Assembly (NCBI RefSeq): GCF_003946625.1
Contig: NZ_RHOR01000001.1
Coordinates: 186,001-250,000 of the forward strand
From: Companilactobacillus kedongensis
Lineage (GTDB): Bacteria > Bacillota > Bacilli > Lactobacillales > Lactobacillaceae
DNA: 64,000 nucleotides
Direction: 5' to 3'
The position numbers and the translations under genes are program-made. Positions 29,693 through 37,531 of the stretch are shown here, in pieces; within the stretch, counting starts at the first letter, position 1; the number at the start of each line of letters is the position of its first letter. A model generated the notes under the pieces. That model worked only from the letters and a program-made list of their open reading frames with translations. It searched no databases and had not been told where the DNA came from.

Positions 29693-30558
29693 GCTCGATA
29701 AGTTAAATAGTCTAATAATTTTTGACTCGCTAAAGACATAGTTTGACGATTTTTCATTGCCACAGATATTTGTCGGTTGAGTGGCTTGGATAATGGTTTA
29801 GCTAAGATTTTGTAGGAGCACTTTTGGAGGATCAATTTAGGTAAAATACTTATGCCTAATCCATTTTCTACCATAGACATAATTGCATAATCATCCCAAG
29901 TAGTGAATTGTATATCGGGATGAATATTGTTTTCTTCAAAATAATCTATTAAAAGAGAATTTCTATTTTTGTCTAATAGAATAAATTTCATATCATTCAA
30001 CTTATCAGTTGGAAATTCAGTGTAATCTTTAAAAGGACTATCTTCTGGTAGGATTACCATTAATGGATCTTGTTCCAACGGGATAGTATCAAAATTTTTA
30101 GAATTCGGAGTTCTAATAAAGCCTAGATCCACTCTGCCGTTTGTAATCCATTCTTCAATTTCGTGGTAATCACCGAGGAGCAATTCAAATTCTATTTTAG
30201 GATAGTCTTTTTTGAAAGCGGCTATTATTTTTGGTAACCAATGTGTGGCAACACTTGAAAAAGTGCCGATCCTTATGGTGCCAGATTGTAGTCCATTTAA
30301 TTCGTCAACAGCAGACATCAGCTTTTGATAATCATTATTGAGATTCTTAATATATGAATACAAAAATTTGCCATCAGATGTTAGTGACAAGCCGGATTTA
30401 TTGCGATCGAGTAGTGAAATATTCCATTCTTTCTCAAGATCAGCAATCATTCTGCTGATCCCAGATTGAGAGTAATTTAATTTTTTGGCAGCTTTAGTGA
30501 AACTTCCTAGTTCAATTGTTTCGACAAAGGCAATGTATTTTTGTAAGTTGGTGTCCAT
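29686..30558 (-). CDS. LysR family transcriptional regulator
   Basis: A 290-residue LysR-type regulator. The N-terminal winged helix-turn-helix (SFTKAAKKLNYSQSGISRMI) and the effector-binding domain (GTIRIGTFSSVATHWLPKI) are typical. The effector cannot be told from sequence. It is divergent from the prolyl-tRNA deacylase gene with 110 bases between them, and LysR proteins often control a divergent neighbour, so that gene is the natural first target; this is inference. AGGAGTTT precedes the start. The convergent purine operon is separated by a two-way terminator. Confidence 0.92.
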   Translation of the reverse strand: MDTNLQKYIAFVETIELGSFTKAAKKLNYSQSGISRMIADLEKEWNISLLDRNKSGLSLTSDGKFLYSYIKNLNNDYQKLMSAVDELNGLQSGTIRIGTFSSVATHWLPKIIAAFKKDYPKIEFELLLGDYHEIEEWITNGRVDLGFIRTPNSKNFDTIPLEQDPLMVILPEDSPFKDYTEFPTDKLNDMKFILLDKNRNSLLIDYFEENNIHPDIQFTTWDDYAIMSMVENGLGISILPKLILQKCSYKILAKPLSKPLNRQISVAMKNRQTMSLASQKLLDYLTYRAK

Positions 30559-30624
30559 TTAGTAAACTCCTATATATTTGAAATTGTAATGTTAAGCATG
30601 ATAAACATTCGCTTTTGTAATTAA

Positions 30625-30672
30625 TCATCTCATGTTAACCTAATTGTGAAATGAATTAAAGAAATGAGATGA
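30625..30672. repeat. Inverted repeat overlapping the deacylase start codon
   Basis: TCATCTCAT (30625-30633) and ATGAGATGA (30664-30672) are perfect nine-base inverted copies 30 bases apart. The second copy contains the ATG at 30669. It could be a regulator site pair or an mRNA stem that hides the start. Confidence 0.5.
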
Positions 30673-31217
30673 ACAAGTTGTTTTATATTAGTGATATTAA
30701 AGAAACACGTCCAGAGGAATGTACAACTCCATTACAAGAAAAGGTTTATGACACTTTAGATGAATTAAAACTTCCGTATAAAAGAGTCCACACTGACGAG
30801 GCCATTACTATGGATGACTGTACTTTGATCGATGAAAAGTTAGATATGAAGATGGTAAAGACACTATTCTTATGTAATCAAAAGAAGACGTCATTTTACT
30901 TGTTTATCACTACCGGTGATAAAAAGTTTAAGTCAAAGGATTTCAGTCATGCACTGGATGTTTCAAGAGTATCTTTTGCTCCTAAAGAACTCATGGATCA
31001 AATGATAGGCACAAAAATTGGTGCGGCAACTATATATAGTGCCTTGATTGATGAGAATAATGATGTAAAAATTGTTATAGATAAAGATGTTGTCAATGAA
31101 GAATGGTATGGATGTTCAGATGGTACGACAACTGGTTATATGAAAGTTAGTACGGATGATATAATCAAAAGACTTTTGCCAATAACTCACCATACACCAG
31201 CAATTATTGAAGTTTAG
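30669..31217 (+). CDS. Free-standing prolyl-tRNA deacylase (YbaK/ProX type)
   Basis: This 182-residue protein resembles the PrdX/ProXp-ala editing family, which hydrolyses Ala mischarged on tRNA-Pro. The YbaK fold signature shows in HTDEAITMDD, KTLFLCN-KK, FLFITTGDKK-like strands and the C-terminal GTTTGYMKV. The cell's ProRS, also in this window, has its own inserted editing domain, so this would be a second editing layer. The ribosome site is weak (AAAGAAATGAG) and the start codon is part of an inverted repeat. It is divergent from a LysR gene. Confidence 0.87.
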   Translation: MNKLFYISDIKETRPEECTTPLQEKVYDTLDELKLPYKRVHTDEAITMDDCTLIDEKLDMKMVKTLFLCNQKKTSFYLFITTGDKKFKSKDFSHALDVSRVSFAPKELMDQMIGTKIGAATIYSALIDENNDVKIVIDKDVVNEEWYGCSDGTTTGYMKVSTDDIIKRLLPITHHTPAIIEV

Positions 31218-31223
31218 AATTAA

Positions 31224-31273
31224 AAAAACCTTATGAATGACTGAATTTATTTATCAGTCATCATAAGGTTTTT
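31224..31273. terminator. Bidirectional terminator between deacylase gene and lexA
   Basis: AAAAACCTTATGA (31224-31236) pairs with TCATAAGGTTTTT (31261-31273), and inside it GACTGA pairs with TCAGTC. A and T tracts flank both sides, so it can serve both convergent genes. Confidence 0.88.
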
Positions 31274-31275
31274 AT

Positions 31276-31899
31276 TTAGAATATTTCGGAACGATATAAT
31301 CCAACTACTTTTCCTAATATTTCAACGTTGTTTAGAATAATGGGGTCCATAGTGTCATTTTCTGGTTGAAGTCTATAATGGTCTTCTTCTTGATAGAATC
31401 GTTTGCAAGTTGCCTCGATATCTTCGGTCATCGCAATAACGATCTCACCGTTGTTTGCAGTATTTTGTGAGTGGACAATTACGTAATCTCCATCAAAAAT
31501 ACCGATATTGATCATACTTTCTCCGTGAATTTCCAACATGAACAATTCACCTGAATCGCGGTTCAAGTCAGGTGGTACGGGGAAGTAACCATCTGGGTTT
31601 CTTTCGGCTGTGATAGGTTGTCCAGCGGCAACAGCACCAAGAATAGGAATTTGTGTTGACTTGATGCCGATTGAATTTAGACCAGCAGTAGTCAGTTCGA
31701 TGGCTCTTGGCTTTGTAGGGTCTCGTTGGATGAAACCTTTTTTCTCCAATCTAGATAAATGACCATGTACAGTTGATGTTGAAGATAAATCAACTGCTTC
31801 ACAGATCTCTCTGACTGTTGGAGGATATCCGTGATCATCTAAATAATCATGGATACATTGTAAAATTTGGGATTGTTTAGAAATCTCGACTTTTGACAT
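31276..31899 (-). CDS. lexA: SOS repressor LexA
   Basis: LexA represses DNA-damage genes and cuts itself when stimulated by RecA. The 207-residue protein has the winged helix DNA-binding domain ([16 protein letters not shown]), the cleavage site Ala92-Gly93 in GAVAAGQPI, catalytic Ser128 in HGESMI and Lys166 in TCKRFYQ. GAGGTG precedes the start. The promoter contains a matching SOS box, so it is autoregulated. It is divergent from ynzC, as in Bacillus, where yneA-yneB lie between. Confidence 0.97.
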   Translation of the reverse strand: MSKVEISKQSQILQCIHDYLDDHGYPPTVREICEAVDLSSTSTVHGHLSRLEKKGFIQRDPTKPRAIELTTAGLNSIGIKSTQIPILGAVAAGQPITAERNPDGYFPVPPDLNRDSGELFMLEIHGESMINIGIFDGDYVIVHSQNTANNGEIVIAMTEDIEATCKRFYQEEDHYRLQPENDTMDPIILNNVEILGKVVGLYRSEIF

Positions 31900-31930
31900 T
31901 AAAACACCTCATTGTTAGTATCTTATTTAG

Positions 31931-31959
31931 ATTGTATCAAAATTATGATACAAATTCAA
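31931..31959 (-). promoter_or_regulatory. lexA promoter
   Basis: On the minus strand: TTGAAT (-35, 31954-31959), a 17-base spacer and TACAAT (-10, 31931-31936). The SOS box overlaps the -35. A 22-base palindrome, TTGTATCA-N6-TGATACAA (31932-31953), covers the spacer. Confidence 0.7.
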
Positions 31960-31970
31960 ACAAGTGTTCG
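31957..31970. promoter_or_regulatory. LexA-binding SOS box
   Basis: Read on the minus strand this is CGAACACTTGTTTG, which fits the Gram-positive consensus CGAAC-N4-GTTCG with one change. It lies between lexA and ynzC and can repress both. Confidence 0.85.
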
Positions 31971-31990
31971 CTATACAGGGGTGTTTATTA

Positions 31991-32233
31991 ATGAAAGAGC
32001 AAGAAGAACTAATTGCTAAGATAAATGAGCTAGCTCATAAAGCTAAAGATGGCACGATCACACATGAAGAAGAGAAACAGCAAGCTGCTTTGCGTGAAAA
32101 GTATTTGGAGAATTTCCGTGCAAGTTTTCGTTCACAAATAGAAATGATGAAAGTGTATGATAAAGAAGGAAAAGAAGTAACTCCTAATAAAGTTAAAGAA
32201 ATTCAACGTAAAAAGGGATTACGTGACGATTAG
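31991..32233 (+). CDS. ynzC: YnzC family protein (DUF896)
   Basis: An 80-residue helical protein starting MKEQEELIAKINELAHKAKD, typical of the DUF896/UPF0291 family, of unknown biochemical function. In B. subtilis ynzC is co-transcribed with the SOS genes yneA and yneB opposite lexA. Here yneA and yneB are not present and ynzC faces lexA directly. The start is the ATG at 31991 behind AGGGGTG; an in-frame ATG at 31964 lies inside the SOS box region and is less likely. SOS control is inferred from the shared operator. Confidence 0.9.
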   Translation: MKEQEELIAKINELAHKAKDGTITHEEEKQQAALREKYLENFRASFRSQIEMMKVYDKEGKEVTPNKVKEIQRKKGLRDD

Positions 32234-32294
32234 TCTTTTAATTTAGTGAGTTTTTTTGTAGTATTATTAAATGTATAGAAAGGGTGAACGATAA

Positions 32295-32516
32295 ATGTTG
32301 ACAATTATTCTTGTCGCAATCATTGCTTTATTAGCGGGATTGGCTGCAGGTTTCTTTATTGCTAGATGGTACATGAAGAAGTACTTTGAAGAAAATCCAC
32401 CAATCAGTCCAGATATGATCAAACAAATGATGGCACAAATGGGACAGAAGCCTTCACAAAAGAAGTTGAACCAAGTGATGAGCTCAATGAAAGCCCAACA
32501 AAAGAAAAAGAAATAA
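32295..32516 (+). CDS. yneF: YneF-like small membrane protein (UPF0154)
   Basis: A 73-residue protein with one N-terminal membrane segment (about residues 3-24) ending in [19 protein letters not shown], the UPF0154 signature, then a charged helical tail ending in Lys residues. The function is unknown. AGAAAGGGTGA lies upstream. It is next to ynzC as in Bacillus and is followed by a two-way terminator. Confidence 0.92.
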   Translation: MLTIILVAIIALLAGLAAGFFIARWYMKKYFEENPPISPDMIKQMMAQMGQKPSQKKLNQVMSSMKAQQKKKK

Positions 32517-32545
32517 AAAAACTAGACACAATGTCTAGTTTTTTT
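32515..32545. terminator. Bidirectional terminator between yneF and plsC
   Basis: A seven-A run and ACTAGACA (to 32528) pair with TGTCTAGT and a T run (32532-32545) around the loop CAA. Both converging genes run into it; the plsC stop codon lies at its edge. Confidence 0.9.
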
Positions 32546-33170
32546 ATTTGTTCTTTTTGACGGGAACATATTTGAAGCTGGGATCGATTTCCTTATCAAT
32601 ATCTTTCCAGCTTTGTTCCATATCTTCATTTACTTTTTTAGTTTGCTCATCGTCTAGTTTTGCCTTAAAATCAAAATCGATCTCTGGTCCGACACCAATG
32701 GTTATTTGTTGATGTTTTAGCAGTCCGGAGAATTTTAAAGGTCCTTGATAAACGAAGGGTACTAATGGAGCTTTTGAAAGCTTGGCAATTAATGATGCGC
32801 CACCTTTTAAATCTTCAGAGTAACGTGTTCCAGATGGGAACATGATCAAAACTTGACCTTTTTTCTTCAGTGCTTTGACTGGAGTCTTGATAACTGAAGG
32901 TCCGGGATGTTTACGATCAACTGGAAAGGCATGTGCATGATTTAAAATAAAGCGGATAATTGGATTTTTGAATAGTTCTATTTTGGCCATAAAAGTGGCC
33001 TCTCTTGGTGCAATAACAAGGGCAAAGAAAACGGGTTCCCACCAAGTTCTATGAGGTGCCACAATGATATAAGGGCCATCAGGCAGGTTCTCTTTTCCAA
33101 CAACATTAAATCTACCATTTAAAATGAAAACTAATCCCTTAACAAAAGCTCGGATAAATTTATAAAACAT
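32544..33170 (-). CDS. plsC: 1-acyl-sn-glycerol-3-phosphate acyltransferase
   Basis: PlsC adds the second acyl chain to give phosphatidic acid, using the product of the PlsX/PlsY route. The 208-residue protein has a hydrophobic N-terminus, the acyltransferase block as PHRTWWEP, AFPVDRK and FPSGTRY. In the first block the usual HX4D reads HX4E. The start is the ATG ending at 33170, behind GGGAGAA; an in-frame start 16 codons earlier has no good ribosome site. It is divergent from the methyltransferase gene. Confidence 0.9.
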   Translation of the reverse strand: MFYKFIRAFVKGLVFILNGRFNVVGKENLPDGPYIIVAPHRTWWEPVFFALVIAPREATFMAKIELFKNPIIRFILNHAHAFPVDRKHPGPSVIKTPVKALKKKGQVLIMFPSGTRYSEDLKGGASLIAKLSKAPLVPFVYQGPLKFSGLLKHQQITIGVGPEIDFDFKAKLDDEQTKKVNEDMEQSWKDIDKEIDPSFKYVPVKKNK

Positions 33171-33232
33171 AAAGTTATCATTCTCCCTAAAATTAATTTT
33201 ACTTAAATAAAATACCATAAAGTAGGTACATA

Positions 33233-33955
33233 ATGTCTAATTTGTCTCAAGATATCATTTCAAACAGTGGTGTGCGTATCTTTCAAGATAAGCAACTCTA
33301 CTCCTTTAATCTCGATACCATTTTACTCTATAACTTTGCCAAACCTGCAAAAAAAGGTGCTGTTGTCGATCTATGTTCAGGTAATGGTGCCATCGGGATA
33401 ACTTTGACACATAAAACTAAAGCAACAATATATCTGGTTGAATTGCAAAAAGAATTGTCAGATTTAGCTCAAATAAGTATTAATGAAAATAATTTGAATG
33501 CTCAAGTGAAACTGATCAATGATGATCTGAAGAATGTTCAAAATTATATTTCACATGATACTATTGATTCAATTGTTTGCAATCCACCTTATTTCGCGGT
33601 TGAGGATAATTCAAAAATGAAGGACAATCCGGTTCTAGCAATTGCCAGACATGAAATCAAAACTGATTTGTCGAAGGTCTTATATGCATCTAAAGTGTTG
33701 CTGAAAGAAAATTCTCATTTATTCATGGTTTATCGACCAGAAAGGTTAAGTGAGTTGTTTAAAAATATGCTGGACAATAGATTGCAACCTAAGAGAGTTC
33801 GTTTTGTTAGATCCACCAAAAATAAAGATGCCAACCTGGTTCTAATAGACGCTATTAAAACGGTTAAGTCAGCCTCGCTAAAAGTTGAACCTGATCTTGT
33901 CATTTATCAAGATGGAGAGTTTACTAAGGAGGCAAAGTCGATCATTGAAGGATAG
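33233..33955 (+). CDS. tRNA1(Val) (adenine-N6)-methyltransferase-like protein (YabB)
   Basis: A 240-residue SAM-dependent methyltransferase of the TrmN6/YabB family. The SAM motif VVDLCSGNGAIG lies near residue 44 and the N6-adenine catalytic motif is NPPYF near residue 119. E. coli homologues modify A37 of tRNA-Val; substrate specificity here is inference. Its last bases contain the AAGGAGG ribosome site for the next gene, with which it overlaps, as in the B. subtilis yabB-yazA pair. Confidence 0.88.
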   Translation: MSNLSQDIISNSGVRIFQDKQLYSFNLDTILLYNFAKPAKKGAVVDLCSGNGAIGITLTHKTKATIYLVELQKELSDLAQISINENNLNAQVKLINDDLKNVQNYISHDTIDSIVCNPPYFAVEDNSKMKDNPVLAIARHEIKTDLSKVLYASKVLLKENSHLFMVYRPERLSELFKNMLDNRLQPKRVRFVRSTKNKDANLVLIDAIKTVKSASLKVEPDLVIYQDGEFTKEAKSIIEG

Positions 33956-34226
33956 CTATTATGTTTATATGCTTTTGTGTGCGGATCAAACTTTTTATAT
34001 TGGAACTAGTAACAATGTTGAAAAACGTGTTAAAACACATAATTCAGGTAAAGGGGCCAAGTATACTAAAACCAGACGCCCAGTCCAGTTACTTTATACT
34101 GAAACATTACCCGACAAATCGTCAGCCTTAAAGCGAGAAATAGAATTAAAAAAATTTACTCGTGTTAAGAAAGAAAAATTATTATTGAATGCTGGAATAA
34201 ATTGGCGTAACTACTTGATTAAATAG
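33945..34226 (+). CDS. GIY-YIG nuclease superfamily protein (YazA/YhbQ)
   Basis: A 93-residue single-domain GIY-YIG protein: YYVYMLLCADQTFYIGTS carries the two Tyr-rich strands, RVKTHNSGKGAKYTKTRRP has the catalytic Arg, and the family Glu is in ALKREIELKK. The cellular role of this small family is unclear. I take TTG 33945 as start, downstream of AAGGAGG (33926-33932), although the 12-base spacing is long. It overlaps the methyltransferase gene by 11 bases. Its stop region contains the rpsB promoter. Confidence 0.88.
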   Translation: MKDSYYVYMLLCADQTFYIGTSNNVEKRVKTHNSGKGAKYTKTRRPVQLLYTETLPDKSSALKREIELKKFTRVKKEKLLLNAGINWRNYLIK

Positions 34227-34243
34227 TCTTTTTTCTATATAAT
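34215..34243 (+). promoter_or_regulatory. Promoter for rpsB-tsf
   Basis: TTGATT (34215-34220), a 17-base spacer and TATAAT (34238-34243). It overlaps the end of the GIY-YIG gene and leaves a leader of about 100 bases. Confidence 0.8.
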
Positions 34244-34265
34244 ATTTGCTTGTATTGAATACACA

Positions 34266-34322
34266 CACTTAACGATTCTGTTGACGGTGCGCTATGCGTA
34301 TCAATAGAACACGACTTAAGTG
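34266..34322 (+). promoter_or_regulatory. Structured rpsB leader (candidate S2 autoregulatory element)
   Basis: An outer stem CACTTAA (34266-34272) with TTAAGTG (34316-34322) encloses a long hairpin: TTCTGTTGA (34276-34284) with TCAATAGAA (34301-34309), then after a CGG bulge TGCGC with GCGTA around the loop TAT. There is no T-tract. The SD follows directly. S2 feedback is inferred by analogy with other ribosomal protein leaders. Confidence 0.6.
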
Positions 34323-34348
34323 GAGGTAAAAACCAGGAGGAATTTTTT

Positions 34349-35131
34349 ATGTCAGTTATTTCTATGAAACAACTACTTGAAGCCGGTGTACATTTTGGAC
34401 ACCAAACAAGACGTTGGAACCCTAAGATGAAGCCATTTATCTTTACACAAAGAAATGGTATTTACATCATTGATTTACAAAAAACAGTTCGCATGATCGA
34501 CGATGCCTACAATTATATGAAGGCTGTTGCCGGTGATGATGGTATCTTCTTATTCGTTGGTACTAAGAAACAAGCACAAGATGCTATTGAAGAAGAAGCT
34601 ACACGTGCTGGTCAATTTTACGTTAACCACCGTTGGTTAGGTGGTACTTTGACTAACTGGAACACAATTCAAAAACGTATTAAGAGATTAAAGGATCTTA
34701 AGGCAATGGCTGAAGATGGTACATTCGAACGCCTACCTAAGAAAGAAGTTGCCCTACTAACAAAACAACAAGCTAAGTTAGAGAAGTTCCTTGGTGGTAT
34801 CGAAGATATGCCAAGAATTCCTGATGTTATGTTTATTGTTGATCCACATAAAGAAAACATTGCTGTTAACGAAGCTAAGAAACTTAACATTCCTATCGTT
34901 GCTATGGTTGATACAAATACAGACCCTGACGATATTGATGTTATTATCCCTTCAAATGATGACGCTATTCGTGCCGTTCGTTTGATCGTTTCTAAGATGG
35001 CTGACGCTATCGTTGAAGGCCGTCAAGGTGAAGACGATATCTCAAGTGATGATTTTAATAAAGATCAAGCACAAGATGACAAATCTATTGAAAATGTTGC
35101 TGAATCATCAGATAATGGTAACGCAAAATAA
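34349..35131 (+). CDS. rpsB: 30S ribosomal protein S2
   Basis: S2 (260 residues) binds late to the 30S platform. [33 protein letters not shown] and [12 protein letters not shown] are diagnostic. A strong CAGGAGG precedes the ATG. The acidic C-terminal tail after about residue 228 is typical of lactobacilli. It is followed by tsf, the universal pairing. Confidence 0.98.
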   Translation: MSVISMKQLLEAGVHFGHQTRRWNPKMKPFIFTQRNGIYIIDLQKTVRMIDDAYNYMKAVAGDDGIFLFVGTKKQAQDAIEEEATRAGQFYVNHRWLGGTLTNWNTIQKRIKRLKDLKAMAEDGTFERLPKKEVALLTKQQAKLEKFLGGIEDMPRIPDVMFIVDPHKENIAVNEAKKLNIPIVAMVDTNTDPDDIDVIIPSNDDAIRAVRLIVSKMADAIVEGRQGEDDISSDDFNKDQAQDDKSIENVAESSDNGNAK

Positions 35132-35151
35132 AAATTAATAACTGTGAATAG

Positions 35152-35177
35152 AGTCATCTGAATAAGATGGCTTTATT
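35152..35177 (+). terminator. Weak hairpin between rpsB and tsf
   Basis: AGTCATCT (35152-35159) pairs with AGATGGCT (35165-35172) with one G-T, then TTATTTT. Likely a partial terminator that tunes S2 to EF-Ts ratio. Confidence 0.5.
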
Positions 35178-35197
35178 TTACGACTGGAGGATAATTG

Positions 35198-36076
35198 ATG
35201 GCTAAAATAACTGCTGCTCAAGTTAAGGAATTACGTGATAAAACAAGTGTTGGTATGATGGACGCTAAAAAGGCTTTGGTTGCCGCTGATGGTGACATGC
35301 AAAAGGCTATTGACGAATTACGTGAAAAAGGTATTGCTAAGGCTGCTAAGAAGAACGGTCGTATCGCTGCTGAAGGATTAGCTGAAATTGTTATTTCTGG
35401 TAACAAAGCTGCTATTTACGAAGTTAACTCAGAAACTGATTTTGTTTCTTCAAATGATAAGTTTAAAGATCTTGTTGCTAAGATCGGTAAAGCTCTTGTT
35501 GAAGGCGAACCAAAATCAATGGACGAAGCTTTAGCACTTAAGACAGGTGATAGCGAAACAATTAATGACGCTATTACAGGTTTAACAGCCGTTATTGGTG
35601 AAAAAATCACTTTGAGACGTTTCCACATCGTTGAAAAGAATGATTCACAAGTATTCGGCTCATACTTACATAATGGTGGCTTGATCGCTGCACTTACACT
35701 TCTAAACGGTTCTGATGAAGAAGCCGCTAAAGATGTTGCAATGCACGTTGCTGCTATTAATCCTACATATCTTAACCGTGATGCTGTACCTGCTGATGTT
35801 TTGGAACATGAAAAGAAGATTTTCACTGAAGAAACAAAAGCTGAAGGTAAGCCTGAAAAGATCGTTCCAAGAATCGTTGAAGGCCGTCTAAACAAATATC
35901 TATCAGAAATTAGTTTGGCTGATCAAGAGTTTGTTAAGGATTCAGATATGACTGTTCAACAATATGTTGAATCAAAGAAGAGTTCATTAGTATCTTACGT
36001 TCGTTTTGAAGTCGGCGAAGGTATTGAAAAAGCTCAAGATAACTTTGTTGATGAAGTTATGAATCAAATCAAGTAA
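35198..36076 (+). CDS. tsf: Elongation factor Ts
   Basis: EF-Ts exchanges GDP for GTP on EF-Tu. The 292-residue protein starts [20 protein letters not shown], the UBA-like N-terminal signature, and includes [10 protein letters not shown]. The start is the ATG at 35198, seven bases after GGAGG (35186-35190); the in-frame TTG three bases earlier is less likely. A good terminator follows. Confidence 0.98.
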   Translation: MAKITAAQVKELRDKTSVGMMDAKKALVAADGDMQKAIDELREKGIAKAAKKNGRIAAEGLAEIVISGNKAAIYEVNSETDFVSSNDKFKDLVAKIGKALVEGEPKSMDEALALKTGDSETINDAITGLTAVIGEKITLRRFHIVEKNDSQVFGSYLHNGGLIAALTLLNGSDEEAAKDVAMHVAAINPTYLNRDAVPADVLEHEKKIFTEETKAEGKPEKIVPRIVEGRLNKYLSEISLADQEFVKDSDMTVQQYVESKKSSLVSYVRFEVGEGIEKAQDNFVDEVMNQIK

Positions 36077-36094
36077 TTAATTTTTTTGATAGGG

Positions 36095-36131
36095 GATCGC
36101 TTAATTCATATGAATTAAACGGTCTTTTCTT
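36095..36131 (+). terminator. Intrinsic terminator after tsf
   Basis: GATCGCTTAATTC (36095-36107) pairs with GAATTAAACGGTC (36112-36124) with one mismatch and one G-T around loop ATAT, then TTTTCTT. Confidence 0.85.
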
Positions 36132-36132
36132 G

Positions 36133-36175
36133 TATAATCAGCCTTTTTTAGTGAAAAATAGCTGATTAATATAAT
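36133..36175 (+). promoter_or_regulatory. Candidate promoter boxes and hairpin for pyrH-frr
   Basis: Two TATAAT boxes (36133-36138 and 36170-36175) flank an inverted repeat AATCAGC (36136-36142) / GCTGATT (36161-36167). Neither box has a strong -35. Which one is used cannot be decided by eye. Confidence 0.4.
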
Positions 36176-36229
36176 TTAGCTTAATCTATTATGTTAAAAT
36201 GTTTAATAGCAAATTTAAAGGAGAGTACT

Positions 36230-36961
36230 ATGCCTGATATCAAGTATAAAAGAATAATTTTAAAAGTTTCTGGTGAGGCTTTAGCTGGAGAAAAAGGGTT
36301 TGGAATTAACCCACCTGTTATTAAAAAGATTGCGGAACAGATCAAGAGTATCCATGAACTAGGAGTTGAAATTGCTATCGTCTGTGGTGGTGGTAACATT
36401 TGGCGTGGAGAGACTGGTGCTGAAATGGGAATGGATCGTGCCCAAGCTGATTATATGGGTATGATGGCCACTGTTATGAATGGTTTAGCATTACAAGATG
36501 GATTGGAACAATTAGACGTCCCTACGCGCGTTCAGACATCTATTGAAATGCGTCAAGTTGCTGAACCTTATATCAGAAGAAGAGCTGTTAGACATCTCGA
36601 AAAGGGCCGTGTTGTCATTTTTGCTGGTGGTACTGGTAATCCATACTTTTCAACTGATACTACATCTGTATTAAGAGCTGCTGAAATTGAAGCTGACGTT
36701 ATCTTGATGGCCAAGAATAATGTTGACGGTGTTTATTCAGCTGATCCTAAGAAAGATCCAAATGCTAAGAAATATGATGAATTAACACAACTTGATATTA
36801 TTAATAAGAACTTAGGTGTAATGGATTCTACTGCATCATCATTGTCAATGGACAATAACATTCCATTGATCGTGTTTAATTTGAACAAACCCGAGAACAT
36901 CAAACGTGTTGTTCAAGGAGAAAATATAGGAACTATTATAAAGGGTGGTAAAGATGACTGA
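36230..36961 (+). CDS. pyrH: Uridylate kinase
   Basis: PyrH phosphorylates UMP to UDP. The 243-residue amino-acid-kinase fold protein shows [36 protein letters not shown] and [12 protein letters not shown]. The start is the ATG at 36230 behind AAAGGAGAG; 13 in-frame codons upstream lie in the leader. Its end overlaps the frr start by eight bases. Bacterial UMP kinases are GTP-activated and UTP-inhibited. Confidence 0.97.
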   Translation: MPDIKYKRIILKVSGEALAGEKGFGINPPVIKKIAEQIKSIHELGVEIAIVCGGGNIWRGETGAEMGMDRAQADYMGMMATVMNGLALQDGLEQLDVPTRVQTSIEMRQVAEPYIRRRAVRHLEKGRVVIFAGGTGNPYFSTDTTSVLRAAEIEADVILMAKNNVDGVYSADPKKDPNAKKYDELTQLDIINKNLGVMDSTASSLSMDNNIPLIVFNLNKPENIKRVVQGENIGTIIKGGKDD

Positions 36962-37514
36962 TAATATAGCTGTTTCAAAAGCAAAAGAAAATATGACAAA
37001 ATCTATCGACGTTTTAAGTAGAGCACTTGCTAACATCCGTGCTGGTAAAGCTAATGCGTCAATTTTGAATAACATCAAAGTTTTTTATTACGGTACAGAA
37101 GTTCCACTTAACCAAGTGGCATCTATTAATATTCCTGAAGCACGTGTTCTATTAGTAACTCCTTATGATAAAACAGCATTAGATGACATTGAACATGCCA
37201 TTAATGCTTCAGATTTAGGTTTAAATCCTGCTAATGACGGAAGTGTTATTAGATTGGTAATCCCTCAACTAACTGGTGAACGCAGACAAGAGATTGCCAA
37301 ACAAGTTGGTAAGGAAGCCGAAGAAACACGTGTTGCTGTTAGAAATGTTAGAAGAGATGCTATGGATGACATTAAAAAACAACAAAAAAATGGTGATATT
37401 ACAGAAGACGGCCTACATGATCTAGAAGATACAATTCAAAAGGTTACTGACAAGGCAGTTTCTGATATTAACGCACTTGCTGAGGCTAAAGAAAAGGAAA
37501 TTACTGAAGGGTAA
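36954..37514 (+). CDS. frr: Ribosome recycling factor
   Basis: RRF splits post-termination ribosomes with EF-G. The 186-residue helical protein has [14 protein letters not shown]-like N-terminal helix sequence ([12 protein letters not shown]), [13 protein letters not shown] and the C-terminal [18 protein letters not shown]. The start is the ATG at 36954 after AAGGGTGG, inside the pyrH end. The stop codon lies in the loop of a short hairpin. Confidence 0.97.
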   Translation: MTDNIAVSKAKENMTKSIDVLSRALANIRAGKANASILNNIKVFYYGTEVPLNQVASINIPEARVLLVTPYDKTALDDIEHAINASDLGLNPANDGSVIRLVIPQLTGERRQEIAKQVGKEAEETRVAVRNVRRDAMDDIKKQQKNGDITEDGLHDLEDTIQKVTDKAVSDINALAEAKEKEITEG

Positions 37515-37530
37515 CCTTCAGTTTCTTATT
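37503..37530 (+). terminator. Hairpin spanning the frr stop codon
   Basis: ACTGAAGG (37503-37510) and CCTTCAGT (37515-37522) are a perfect stem whose four-base loop GTAA includes the frr stop, followed by TTCTTATTT. Probably a weak terminator or a translation element before uppS. Confidence 0.5.
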
Positions 37531-37531
37531 T

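Noticed and set aside
35416-35895. Minus-strand open frame opposite tsf
   Set aside because: A shadow of a highly expressed gene with biased codons; no ribosome site or family match.
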